Shown here in pieces: positions 16,908 through 28,090 of a stretch of DNA of 57,684 nucleotides. The position numbers and the translations under genes are program-made. This DNA comes from Flavobacteriaceae bacterium (lineage in GTDB: Bacteria; Bacteroidota; Bacteroidia; Flavobacteriales; Flavobacteriaceae). The stretch lies in contig CANHMG010000005.1 of NCBI GenBank assembly GCA_947461795.1, forward strand, positions 1-57,684, written 5' to 3'. The notes beneath the pieces were generated by a model, which saw only the letters and a program-made list of their open reading frames with translations, searched no databases and was not told where the DNA came from. Within the stretch, counting starts at the first letter, position 1; every line of letters begins with the position of its first letter.

Positions 16908-17106
16908 TTTCTCCATTTTGGTCGGGGTTCGCGTGAGGGCGGAGGCGAAAATGACGCAGGTTCTTTTGGTATTTTTTGTAGGCGGAAAAGAGCGACCCAG
17001 AAGCTCCTTTGGCGACTAACAAAAACCATAAGAGCCAAGGAATTGCAGCCGCAGACCGACGGCAATGAAAGGCCGCAGCGAGGAAATGCCGGCACGCCCA
17101 AAATAA
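16908..17106 (-). repeat. GC-rich dispersed intergenic repeat, copy A
   Basis: The stretch between acr3 and katG is much richer in G and C than its flanks. On the minus strand it contains TTTTGGGCGTGCC (17092-17104) followed by phrases such as TCCTCGCTGCGG and GGCTGCAATTCCTTGG. The same 13-base box and similar downstream phrases occur on the plus strand at 44276-44372. Long spurious frames cross it in several directions, but none resembles a protein. It is probably a family of dispersed, structure-forming repeats. Confidence 0.5.
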
Positions 17107-17132
17107 AAAAGGTGGACAATTGACTGTCCACC
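17105..17132 (-). terminator. Intrinsic terminator of katG
   Basis: The perfect 8-bp stem GGTGGACA/TGTCCACC with a six-base loop (17111-17132) is followed, on the minus strand, by TTTTTTATTTT. It lies 24 bp beyond the katG stop codon, in the right orientation for it. Confidence 0.8.
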
Positions 17133-17155
17133 CTTATTTCTAATTATATCTGTTA

Positions 17156-19480
<2,325 letters not shown>

Positions 19481-19496
19481 CTATTTTTATTTTTCA

Positions 19497-19618
19497 ACCA
19501 CATAGAAACATAGTTGATAACAAAATTATTAAGGCTTTTCACTTTAGCATAGTAAATCATAGCTATGTAAACCAATAATTGGTCTCTACAAGTCTTTTTT
19601 TCTATGTTTCTATGTGGT
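19497..19618 (-). repeat. MITE-like element, copy 2 (122 bp, inverted relative to copy 1)
   Basis: It begins ACCACATAGAAACATAG and ends CTATGTTTCTATGTGGT; these 17-bp ends are exact reverse complements of one another. The internal sequence matches copy 1 (13992-14113) read in the opposite orientation. It occupies the middle of the 484-bp gap between the katG start (19369) and the permease start (19854). The rest of that gap is AT-rich promoter DNA. Confidence 0.72.
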
Positions 19619-19808
19619 TTTTTCTATAATTGTGAACTTACGTATAGTTGCCCCCAACTGGTTACTTTACTAATTTTAATTTACGTTTAGCAGAGGCAAA
19701 TTTAAGTGAACCTGATTGTCGATTGAATAGCTTTTGATTATAATTTGCTATTTGTTTATTGTCTAAACTTATATCACGCAAATCTTATCAATATTTCAAT
19801 TCCTTTTA

Positions 19809-19816
19809 TATATTTG
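19809..19816 (+). promoter_or_regulatory. Candidate -7 box for the amino-acid permease
   Basis: TATATTTG matches the Bacteroidota -7 consensus TAnnTTTG and lies 37 bp before the permease ATG. A convincing -33 TTTG box at the usual 17-19 bp spacing is not visible, so the call is weak. Confidence 0.3.
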
Positions 19817-19853
19817 TTTGGCACTTAAGTAAAATCTCATAACAACAATTCCT

Positions 19854-21779
19854 ATGGCGTTCATCGATTTATTCCGAAAAAAAACCGTTCAAGATATATT
19901 AAAGCAAGTTGAAAAAAATGAAGCCGACGGACATAATTCCCTTGGAAAACATTTAACCACTAGAGATTTAACGGCTTTCGGAATCGCTGCCATCGTTGGT
20001 GCAGGAATATTCAGCACCATTGGAAAAGCAAGCGCTGATGGCGGTCCAGCTGTGATTTTTCTATTTTTATTCACGGCTTTAGCTTGCGGTTTTGCGGCTT
20101 TTGCTTACGCTGAATTTGCTTCGATGGTTCCGGTTTCAGGAAGTGCTTACACTTATTCTTACGTCGCTTTTGGAGAAATCATCGCCTGGATTATAGGCTG
20201 GGCTTTGATTATGGAGTACGCCATTGGAAATATTACCGTCGCCATTTCATGGTCAGATTATTTTACGGGATTATTGGGCACGATGAATATCCATTTGCCC
20301 GAATACATTCAGATGGATTACTTATCCGCGTCCAACGGATTTAAAGATGCGACAGCCTTGATGCAAGGCGGAAAATCTTTCGAGAATTTGTCTGCCAGCT
20401 TGCAAAGTGCCTACACCGCTTGGACAACAGCGCCAACGATTGGTGGTTTTCATTTCGTAGCGGATTTGCCTGCTTTGTTTATTATTATTTTGATTACGGC
20501 TTTGGTCTATCGCGGCATGAAAGAGTCCCGAAACGCCAGCAATTTGATGGTCGTCGTTAAATTGTGTATTATTCTTTTGGTGATTGCTGTCGGTGTATTT
20601 TATGTAGATACCGCCAACTGGCATCCATTTGCTCCGAATGGTGTGAGTGGCGTTTTGAAAGGAGTTTCCGCCGTATTCTTTGCGTATATTGGTTTTGATG
20701 CGATATCGACCACTGCGGAAGAATGTAAAAATCCACAGCGGGATTTGCCACGTGGGATGATGTGGGCGATTATTATTTGTACGATTTTATATGTAGTCAT
20801 TGCTTTGGTATTAACCGGAATGGTTAACTATTCTGAATTGAATGTAGGCGATCCGTTGGCTTTTGTTTTTGACAAATTGAACTTGAAATGGATGTCTGGA
20901 ATTATCGCGGTCAGCGCCGTTATTGCGATGGCGAGTGTGCTTTTGGTATTTCAAATGGGGCAACCTCGAATTTGGATGAGTATGAGTCGAGATGGATTGT
21001 TGCCGAAACGTTTTTCTAAAGTTCATCCGAAATTCAAAACGCCTTCTTATGCGACAATCGTTACTGGATTTGTGGTTGCGGTTCCTGCTTTATTTTTGAA
21101 TCTGACGATGGTGACCGACTTGTGTAGCATCGGAACTTTGTTTGCTTTTGTTTTGGTTTGTGCTGGGGTTTTGGTATTGCAAAACCAACCGAATATTCCG
21201 CGTGGGAAATTTAAAACGCCATATATCAATTCAAAATATATTGTTCCTGTATTGTTGTTGGTTGGGATGACTTACGCTTTTAAGTACAACACGCAAGCCA
21301 CCATTGACTTCTTGACGAACGAAAAGCAAGTCAATTCTCCAGAATATATTGTCACTTCGTTAGATCAAGCGCAAACGAAAATTGTGTATGAGTATTTGAT
21401 TTTTAAAAATGAAAACGATGCCGTCAACAGCGACCTAGAAGCATTACTGAGCAAATACAACGAAAACGAAACTACCTATAAAGCTGTTGTCGATTCGTTG
21501 CCTATTGATGAACGTTTGAAATACCAAAGCGGCTTCAATTTGTTTAAGCATAAAATTCCGATGTGGATTTTCTTGATCGTGTTATTGGGATTGACCGTTT
21601 GGGCGTACCGTCAGAATTTGTCTTTGATTCCGTTACTCGGATTAGTTTCTTGCCTCTACATGATGGCGGAATTGAGCGTTTGGAACTGGATTTATTTTAC
21701 GTGTTGGTTGTTGATTGGCTTGGTAATTTACTTTGGATTTAGTAGAAAAAACAGCAAGCTCAATAGGAGTGAAGCCTAA
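19854..21779 (+). CDS. APC-superfamily amino acid permease (cationic amino acid transporter-like)
   Basis: A 641-residue membrane protein with about 14 hydrophobic segments. The APC signature TAFGIAAIVGAGIFSTIGKA is in the first helix, and FFAYIGFDAISTTAEECKNP and RIWMSMSRDGLLPKRFSKVH mark the CAT subgroup. It should import amino acids with a cation. Two hydrophilic insertions are unusual: about 55 residues near 145-205, and about 85 residues near 480-565 before the last helices. It is transcribed alone and ends one base before the convergent HupE-type gene, with no terminator in between. Confidence 0.85.
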   Translation: MAFIDLFRKKTVQDILKQVEKNEADGHNSLGKHLTTRDLTAFGIAAIVGAGIFSTIGKASADGGPAVIFLFLFTALACGFAAFAYAEFASMVPVSGSAYTYSYVAFGEIIAWIIGWALIMEYAIGNITVAISWSDYFTGLLGTMNIHLPEYIQMDYLSASNGFKDATALMQGGKSFENLSASLQSAYTAWTTAPTIGGFHFVADLPALFIIILITALVYRGMKESRNASNLMVVVKLCIILLVIAVGVFYVDTANWHPFAPNGVSGVLKGVSAVFFAYIGFDAISTTAEECKNPQRDLPRGMMWAIIICTILYVVIALVLTGMVNYSELNVGDPLAFVFDKLNLKWMSGIIAVSAVIAMASVLLVFQMGQPRIWMSMSRDGLLPKRFSKVHPKFKTPSYATIVTGFVVAVPALFLNLTMVTDLCSIGTLFAFVLVCAGVLVLQNQPNIPRGKFKTPYINSKYIVPVLLLVGMTYAFKYNTQATIDFLTNEKQVNSPEYIVTSLDQAQTKIVYEYLIFKNENDAVNSDLEALLSKYNENETTYKAVVDSLPIDERLKYQSGFNLFKHKIPMWIFLIVLLGLTVWAYRQNLSLIPLLGLVSCLYMMAELSVWNWIYFTCWLLIGLVIYFGFSRKNSKLNRSEA

Positions 21780-21780
21780 C

Positions 21781-22347
21781 CTAAACCAAAATCCTTTCAA
21801 TAGTCCAGTATAATGCAATGCATGCAATGACGCCAGAAATAGGAAAGACAATTCTCTCTTTGTACCAACTTTTGTTAGCAAACCATTTACTAATGGCGAA
21901 ATAGGCGAGTAGAATGACAGTTATTTGCCCCAATTCGACGCCAAGATTAAAGGAGAGCAATGACGAAATAAACTGCTCTTTTGGAATTCCAATGTCGTGT
22001 AACGCGGTGGCAAAACCCAAACCGTGAATCAATCCAAAAACAAAAATGACGATCATCCGAAATGGATTGACTTGCTCATTCATAATGTTCTCGATGGCTG
22101 TAAATAGAATTGAAAATGCAATCAATGGTTCTATATAGTTCGCATTCGGAATAATCAAGCCAGCAGCTGCCAATCCAAGGGAAATGCTATGGGCAACCGT
22201 AAAAATAGAACATTGAATGATGACCGACTTCATTTTTGAATTGAGAAAAAACAAACTCAAGATAAACAATATATGATCCCAACCTAGCGGGAGCACGTGG
22301 GTAAATCCTAACGAAATATATTGTCCTGCATTTTCAAGAAATGTCAT
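21781..22347 (-). CDS. HupE/UreJ family membrane protein
   Basis: A 188-residue protein with five or six hydrophobic helices. The histidine-rich first motif FTHVLPLGWDHILFILSLF corresponds to the HPLGxDH-type site of HupE/UreJ proteins; FTVAHSISLGLA and GLIHGLGFATAL supply further conserved histidines. HupE and UreJ are associated with nickel uptake, but this shorter relative lies among secreted phosphatases, not hydrogenase or urease genes. The metal and the direction of transport are therefore open. It is the last gene of the seven-gene run, five bases after the DUF1566 gene. Confidence 0.75.
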   Translation of the reverse strand: MTFLENAGQYISLGFTHVLPLGWDHILFILSLFFLNSKMKSVIIQCSIFTVAHSISLGLAAAGLIIPNANYIEPLIAFSILFTAIENIMNEQVNPFRMIVIFVFGLIHGLGFATALHDIGIPKEQFISSLLSFNLGVELGQITVILLAYFAISKWFANKSWYKERIVFPISGVIACIALYWTIERILV

Positions 22348-22352
22348 GAATC

Positions 22353-23525
22353 TTATTCTTTAATCAATTTGATGGTTGCAGTTTGATCATCGTCAATGCG
22401 CAGAAAATATAAGCCCTTGGCAAGATTTGAGAAATTCTGTTTTTCGATATTGTTGCCACTAAATATACAGGCTCCAGCGCTATCAAACAGCGAATAACCT
22501 TGTTGTTTGTTTGTTGTATTTACGTTGATGCAACTCGAAAATGGATTGGGATATACGCGATTTTCTTTTGTTGTTGAAGGAACTTGAACCGCCAATAAGG
22601 ATGGATTTCCTCGAACGCAAATCACATTATTGACATTGGTTTTGAAGTCATAGCTCGTAATGCCAAATTGGGTATTCCAAAACCAGGCTTTGGTCGTTTG
22701 GTTGGGTAAACTTGTCCCACTCCAATAATTATGCACACCAATGGTTGGGAAAAAAGTAGTATTGACCGATGGATTCGAAAGGCTCTCATCGTTGAGTGAT
22801 TGCATTTCTTTGATGTTTGGTAAACGCCAATCTGTCGAACCTGCTAAGGATAAATTTTCGGCATAAGTCAATGCGCTCTCCCATGTTTGCGCCGTTGTAT
22901 TGGGCATTTTTTGCCAAACGAGTTGTGTCAAATTATCGGTAATCGTGCCGTCGCCATTGTCGGTAAAATGGTTGGTAAGGAGATTCGGTGGCGTGGTATC
23001 TCGAACTGCCCGAACGTGGTATTTCTTGGTTCCACCAGCGCTGATGGTTTCTGATTTTGGTTTGTTACCGATGCCACCGCCTGCATTGGTGCACCAAACT
23101 TTGGTCGCATCGCCGACTTGAAAACTGTTGGTCCACCAATATTCTGCATCACTCGCCGTAAAATAGGTCGTGTTCATCGCAGGATTATTATTTTGATGGT
23201 TCAAAATACTAAACGATTCTAATGGTGATGGTAATCGCCAATCGGAGTATCCAGCCAGCGTCAAACTTTCGCAATACAATTGCGCATTTTCAATGGTCAT
23301 TTCGCCGCCATCGACTTGTTGCCACATCAATCCGCTGACGTTGTCGGTGATCGTTCCGTTGTTGTTATTGGTGAAAGAAGGCGTATTTATAGCATAGTCA
23401 TTGTCTTCACCGAAAGTACTGGTATAGCTCCCATTTTGTCCCGTATCGGGAAGTAAATGAATTGTTTTGGTCACGCTTTGTGCCATGGAGATGGTGGATA
23501 CAAACAACAGGAATATTTTTTTCAT
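22353..23525 (-). CDS. Secreted protein with two DUF1566 repeats and a T9SS tail
   Basis: A 390-residue protein with signal peptide MKKIFLLFVSTISMAQS. Two DUF1566 (Lcl-type) domains follow. The first has GTITDNVSGLMWQQVDGG and AGYSDWRLPSPLES; the second has GTITDNLTQLVWQKM and AGSTDWRLPNIKEM, with the closing VICVRG. The C-terminus (VYPNPFSSCINV to TIKLIKE) is a type A T9SS sorting domain. DUF1566 domains occur in surface proteins and are suspected adhesion or ligand-binding modules. One base separates it from the next gene upstream. Confidence 0.8.
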   Translation of the reverse strand: MKKIFLLFVSTISMAQSVTKTIHLLPDTGQNGSYTSTFGEDNDYAINTPSFTNNNNGTITDNVSGLMWQQVDGGEMTIENAQLYCESLTLAGYSDWRLPSPLESFSILNHQNNNPAMNTTYFTASDAEYWWTNSFQVGDATKVWCTNAGGGIGNKPKSETISAGGTKKYHVRAVRDTTPPNLLTNHFTDNGDGTITDNLTQLVWQKMPNTTAQTWESALTYAENLSLAGSTDWRLPNIKEMQSLNDESLSNPSVNTTFFPTIGVHNYWSGTSLPNQTTKAWFWNTQFGITSYDFKTNVNNVICVRGNPSLLAVQVPSTTKENRVYPNPFSSCINVNTTNKQQGYSLFDSAGACIFSGNNIEKQNFSNLAKGLYFLRIDDDQTATIKLIKE

Positions 23526-23526
23526 A

Positions 23527-24750
23527 TTATTCGATCATAATTTTCTTGGAGATTTCAACGTCGGAAGTGCTAACTTTCAATAGGTAAATACCAGAGGAAA
23601 CATTTTCAAGATGAATGGTATCGACGTATTGATTAGTTGCGAATATTTCTTCGCCCAGCAAGTTATAGATGCTTACTTTTTGAATTTGACTTTGAATAGC
23701 AGCATCAGCAGCAATGTGGAAGTCGTTCTTCGATGGATTTGGAAAAACCCTAATTTGGTTTTCTAGTGCCGAATGAGCGTTTACTGATAAGGCTTGCGGA
23801 ACGGTCTTGCGCACGATTACTTCATTGTCTAGGATGACATTCGTGCTCCAAATAAACTGCGCATCATTTGCCGAATCATCAAAAATATTGGTAAAATTGG
23901 TGTATGCGGGTTTGTTATCGACTCCAATCGTGGCATTGGTATACATAGTTGCAGTTGGCCAAGCGCTGTCATCAAACGATGCAGTTTCCCAGCTTAGGGG
24001 TCTATCCCAATGCAATCCGTAATAATTGGTACCTGTAGTACTATCAGCCGAATTGCAGTTGACTGAAAGTCGAAGTGCCCCATTTTCTGACGGGCAAGTC
24101 AAGTCTTTAATCGGTGCAGTATAAAAAGTCTGCGCTTTCCAATCAGTCCCAGTTTTTGCAATAATGTTATTGTTGGCATCTTTGAAAACAGCGACTAGAC
24201 CGCCATCGCCACAATGGTAGTTGAATCCGCCATTGGTTTCGCAACCAACACCCAATCGTTCTTCCCAATCGACCAAAAGCATGGCTATCGTGAATGGACG
24301 ATTTACTTTGAACCGAACAATATTGGAATTGAACTGCGTAAATGGCACATTGTCTTTGCCGACAGGAACACTATTGATGTACATTTCAAAATAATTATCA
24401 GCAAAAATATAGGCAGTGATGATTTCTCCAGCAGGATCAATCGTCACAATGTCAGTTCCATTTAAGGCTGCAAGCGCCGTGGTGGCATTGGCATAGTTAT
24501 GACCATTGCAGGCATTGTTCAAATCGGAGGCAAACGGAAAACTAGTGTTCGTATAATTTGTTACTGCCGGGACCGTCCAAGTTGTTGCGTCTGATGCAGT
24601 TATGGTTCCAACCGCGGCAATTCTTCCTCCCGAACAGTTGTAAAGATTAGCCGTCGTTGTTATTGCCAAACCTTGAGTAACCGATCCGGTACCATTGTAT
24701 TGTGCGTAGCTACTCGCTGAAAATAACAAAATAAGTAGAAATTTTTTCAT
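23527..24750 (-). CDS. Secreted T9SS-sorted protein of unknown function
   Basis: A 407-residue protein with signal peptide (MKKFLLILLFSASSYAQ) and a type A T9SS tail (RVFPNPSKNDFHIAAD to EISKKIMIE). I do not recognise the central 300 residues. They look like one or two beta-sandwich modules, with IFADNYFEMYINSVPVGKD, LLVDWEERLGVGCETNGG and LHWDRPLSWETASFDDSAW suggesting galactose-binding-like folds. Six cysteines lie in the mature part. It abuts the YHYH gene with no gap, so it is probably part of the same exported system. Confidence 0.7.
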   Translation of the reverse strand: MKKFLLILLFSASSYAQYNGTGSVTQGLAITTTANLYNCSGGRIAAVGTITASDATTWTVPAVTNYTNTSFPFASDLNNACNGHNYANATTALAALNGTDIVTIDPAGEIITAYIFADNYFEMYINSVPVGKDNVPFTQFNSNIVRFKVNRPFTIAMLLVDWEERLGVGCETNGGFNYHCGDGGLVAVFKDANNNIIAKTGTDWKAQTFYTAPIKDLTCPSENGALRLSVNCNSADSTTGTNYYGLHWDRPLSWETASFDDSAWPTATMYTNATIGVDNKPAYTNFTNIFDDSANDAQFIWSTNVILDNEVIVRKTVPQALSVNAHSALENQIRVFPNPSKNDFHIAADAAIQSQIQKVSIYNLLGEEIFATNQYVDTIHLENVSSGIYLLKVSTSDVEISKKIMIE

Positions 24751-26358
24751 TTATTTCACCATTAATTTCTTGGTTACCAGCGAATTATTAAATTGGATTT
24801 TCACCAAATAGTTTCCCGCCGCTAAACTTTTAATGTCGATGGTTGGGGAAAATTTCATGGCTTTTAAAGTCAAATTTCCTTTCATATCATAAATCGCAAT
24901 CTGTTGAACCTCATTTTCCAAATTTCGATTGCCAAGATTGATGTTTAAGAAATCTGTCGATGGATTTGGATAGATGGATATGTTCTTTTCGATGGCAATA
25001 AAGTCAGCTGCTGCCAAGTTCGGAACGGTGCATTGTGCAAACCCATTATAGTTGGTAGATGTGATTCCTGTTGGTGTCACATAATTGAAAGTGTAGGTTG
25101 TTCCAGTCCAACTAAAATTGGTGGAATAGCCCGAATTTCCATTAAGCGTATACGACAAATTATAACCGTTGTTCGTACCGTTAACAGCGCAATTCGTAAT
25201 TAAAGCGCCGTTTAAAGGAGTCCAGTTTTCGTTTCGTACCGGATGCGCTGCCGCCTGCGGAATGAGTTGATGCGTTGCGTCTTCCGTCACTTGACCTACA
25301 AAATTGGCAATCATATAAGGTGCCGTTGCCGTTCCGTGATAATGATAAATGCCATCGGAACCTGTATGTCCGTGATTGGCATCGAGTGCGGTCATTGGAC
25401 TTCCGTCGGGCTCTACATTCCCATAAACGGCAAAACCATCAAAGCTGAACGCGCAGGGTAAATTGGTTGTGGTTTGTCCAAACGTATACAAATGCAAAGG
25501 TGCTATGTGGTAGTGGTAATCATCGCCACGCCCGCAATGTCCACCGAAATTGTCTAGTTGTCCATCGACAAATGAATCGACACCCGTATTGGTATGGTAA
25601 TTAAAAATCGGAACGCCATTAGCCGCAATACCAATAGCGCCGCGGGTAAAATGTACATTATCAATTGGGATAGGTGTTGCAGCGAATACGGGATTCAAAG
25701 GAATGCTCCAATGGTTGCTGCCAATATAACATTGTGGAATCGGAACTTGTTGTTGCCAACCGTGATTTGAAATGCCGACCATCATTTCGTGATTGGGAAC
25801 GCCTTTACTTTCCACATAAAAATAGTTGTTATCCCATGACGTAGCGACGTTGGGAATAAATGGAGTAAAGACACTATTTACAAAATTCGGGTCGGTCGTC
25901 GTTAGCATTTTTTTCGAAAAGCTATACAAGGTCAATAGCACGCCAAAGGATAGAATTGGAAGCAAGTAACGACGTTTTTGATGCGCTACTTTTGTAAATA
26001 CATACCCACTGGTTAGCAGTAAAATCAATAAAATTGAACCGAATTTGATTAGCGTTGAAGTGGATGAAGCTGTTGCGACTCTTGCCGTATTAGAATTCAA
26101 GGCGATGATGCTTTTTTCTCTCACCAAGACATATTTTTTATCAGCGGTAGACAAAGAATTAATGGGAATAGCAACGAGACGATTGTTTTGATCTTCTATG
26201 TAAACGTTTCCGTTTTTAAACATCGAAAAGGTGCCATCAACATAACGATTTTCTTGTTGAACAAACCAATGTCGATCTAGTCGTTGGTCGAAATTGATAG
26301 TATGTGCGACGCCTGATAGGCTGAATAAAATCCACGATAGCAGGATGATTTTTTTCAT
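24751..26358 (-). CDS. YHYH-domain protein with SHD1-like N-terminus and T9SS tail
   Basis: A 535-residue protein. After a signal peptide (ending SGVAHT), residues 25-85 resemble an SHD1 module (RHWFVQQENRYVDGTFSMF, VAIPINSLSTADKKYV). Two hydrophobic segments follow (about 103-122 and 131-148). The main domain bears two copies of the name-giving motif, GRGDDYHYHIAPL and DGIYHYHGTATAPY, plus GGHCGRGDD and NHGHTGSD. These are rich in His and Asp and likely bind a metal. The end (SIYPNPSTDFLNIN to VTKKLMVK) is a type A sorting domain. The mix of membrane segments and a T9SS tail is odd. Confidence 0.8.
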   Translation of the reverse strand: MKKIILLSWILFSLSGVAHTINFDQRLDRHWFVQQENRYVDGTFSMFKNGNVYIEDQNNRLVAIPINSLSTADKKYVLVREKSIIALNSNTARVATASSTSTLIKFGSILLILLLTSGYVFTKVAHQKRRYLLPILSFGVLLTLYSFSKKMLTTTDPNFVNSVFTPFIPNVATSWDNNYFYVESKGVPNHEMMVGISNHGWQQQVPIPQCYIGSNHWSIPLNPVFAATPIPIDNVHFTRGAIGIAANGVPIFNYHTNTGVDSFVDGQLDNFGGHCGRGDDYHYHIAPLHLYTFGQTTTNLPCAFSFDGFAVYGNVEPDGSPMTALDANHGHTGSDGIYHYHGTATAPYMIANFVGQVTEDATHQLIPQAAAHPVRNENWTPLNGALITNCAVNGTNNGYNLSYTLNGNSGYSTNFSWTGTTYTFNYVTPTGITSTNYNGFAQCTVPNLAAADFIAIEKNISIYPNPSTDFLNINLGNRNLENEVQQIAIYDMKGNLTLKAMKFSPTIDIKSLAAGNYLVKIQFNNSLVTKKLMVK

Positions 26359-26362
26359 TTTT

Positions 26363-28081
26363 TTATCTTTTTAAAATTAATTTGCCACCTTGTACTTTGC
26401 CGTTGCCTTTTTCGATTTGGTATAAATAGATCCCATCGGCAACATCACCACCAGCATTGTCAGTTCCGTCCCAAATGACTTGAAATCTGCCGTTTGCCAA
26501 ATAGTTTCCGTGGATGAGGTTTTTGACTAATTGTCCGTTTTGATTGTACACTGAAAGTACGATATTTTCTGAATCTTCTACTTCAAATTCGATCTTAGTT
26601 TCTTTCGAAAAGGGATTTGGATATACGATTTCATCCGCATAATCGGCGTTCCAAATCATCGCAGGCGTGCTCGTTCCTAGAGTATAGCAGTTTTCCGTGC
26701 CTATAAAATAGCTGGATGAAACATCTTTATTGTGGCGTGTGGCATTTTCATTCGCAGGTAAATAAGCACGGACATATTCCACCAAAACACCACTTGAACC
26801 CACGGTCACTCTGATGTGTCCTGAGTTGGGCAGAATCTGTCCTTGCAAATAGCCGTAGTCAGTCGGGTAGGTGGATGGGTTAAAATTTGGGTGACTGGGC
26901 TGCGGTGTTTCTTGATAAATCAGACAATCTTTTTCTTGTTTACCAAAGAAATGATCATGACCGTGAAAGAAAATGTTTACTTGATTTTGTGTCAGCAAAT
27001 CTTTGATCGGCATATCCCAACCTGCTCTGTTTGCTGCAAATCCCGGCGTTCCATCTAAGTTGTTACCGCCCCATTCGTAGAAATCTGCAAATTCGATTCC
27101 GCCGCGACCTTCTGGATTACCGCCAACCAATTGATGCGAAAAAACAAACTTGAATCTTGCTGTACTGCTTGCCAAGGTATTTTTTAACCAATTGTATTGT
27201 GCTTGTCCTAGTGTCCATCGCCAACCTGTCGTTGCTGTTGGTTTTGGATTCGTATACCAATAAGGGTCTAATACGATATATAAAGCGTCGCCCCATTGCC
27301 AAGAATAGTAATTTTCTCTTAAGCCAACAAAGTTGTGTATTGTGGTGTCGCCTGTGTAAAAACTGCCGTCTGGTGCGGGATTTAGAAAGTATTTTTTTCT
27401 CTCTTGTGTGTCCCAAACGGCAATGTTGTTGGCGGTTCCGTTTAAGTTCCAACCTGCTTCCCCTTCGTGATTTCCCAAGGCAATGAATAAGGGAACCGAA
27501 TGGCAAATTCGCTCGTAATTAGAACGCAAAAGTTTGCATCTATAAGGAATGGTATCATGCGGAATCGCATTGGTCACTAGATTTTTCAATTTATCCGTCA
27601 TCAAGAAATCGCCCAGATCAATCATAAAGTCGGGATCGTCTTCCAATTGATTTTGCAAGCACAATTGGTAGAGTGGAATATTGCTTTGCTCGTCCATGTG
27701 CGGGTCGGCCTGCACAATAAACTTGTAAGTACTGCCTACTGCTCTTTGCGTTTGAAACGTATGTTCAGGTCGGCTTGTAAAAGCAGTTGTTCCCGTCGAG
27801 CGATAACACAAACTATAAAAGTATTTGGTATTCGGCGACAAATTATTGATGATTACTTCCGCTGGTTCATCGATGATAAAGCTTTGCCATGGCGTTTCGT
27901 TAGTATAAGTACCCGCGGTGGTGCCATAGTGAATGCTCACTTCTACTTCAGCATCAAAGAACGCTTGGATGGTTATGCTGGTGGCAGTTGGCCGTCCGAG
28001 CAATTCGGCTTGCGTTATGTTTTGAGCGTGAAGGCATTGCATTCCAAAAAGTAAAATCGCGAGTGAGCAAATTCTTTTCAT
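26363..28081 (-). CDS. Secreted purple acid phosphatase-like metallophosphoesterase (first of two)
   Basis: A 572-residue protein with signal peptide MKRICSLAILLFGMQCLHAQ, then a fibronectin-like N-terminal domain (about 25-110) as in purple acid phosphatases. The catalytic domain shows the dinuclear-metal motifs in order: QADPHMDE, IDLGDF, ALGNHEGE, FSHQLVGG and FHGHDHFFG. The C-terminal 90 residues (VYPNPFSKETKIEFEVED, NAGGDVADGIYLYQIEKG) form a FlgD-like type A T9SS domain. It should hydrolyse phosphate esters outside the cell. Ten bases separate it from its paralogue upstream. Confidence 0.86.
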   Translation of the reverse strand: MKRICSLAILLFGMQCLHAQNITQAELLGRPTATSITIQAFFDAEVEVSIHYGTTAGTYTNETPWQSFIIDEPAEVIINNLSPNTKYFYSLCYRSTGTTAFTSRPEHTFQTQRAVGSTYKFIVQADPHMDEQSNIPLYQLCLQNQLEDDPDFMIDLGDFLMTDKLKNLVTNAIPHDTIPYRCKLLRSNYERICHSVPLFIALGNHEGEAGWNLNGTANNIAVWDTQERKKYFLNPAPDGSFYTGDTTIHNFVGLRENYYSWQWGDALYIVLDPYWYTNPKPTATTGWRWTLGQAQYNWLKNTLASSTARFKFVFSHQLVGGNPEGRGGIEFADFYEWGGNNLDGTPGFAANRAGWDMPIKDLLTQNQVNIFFHGHDHFFGKQEKDCLIYQETPQPSHPNFNPSTYPTDYGYLQGQILPNSGHIRVTVGSSGVLVEYVRAYLPANENATRHNKDVSSSYFIGTENCYTLGTSTPAMIWNADYADEIVYPNPFSKETKIEFEVEDSENIVLSVYNQNGQLVKNLIHGNYLANGRFQVIWDGTDNAGGDVADGIYLYQIEKGNGKVQGGKLILKR

Positions 28082-28090
28082 AGGTACGTC

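Noticed and set aside
21781..22347. Nickel transporter for hydrogenase or urease
   Set aside because: No hydrogenase, urease or nickel-enzyme gene is in the window; only the family resemblance is supported.
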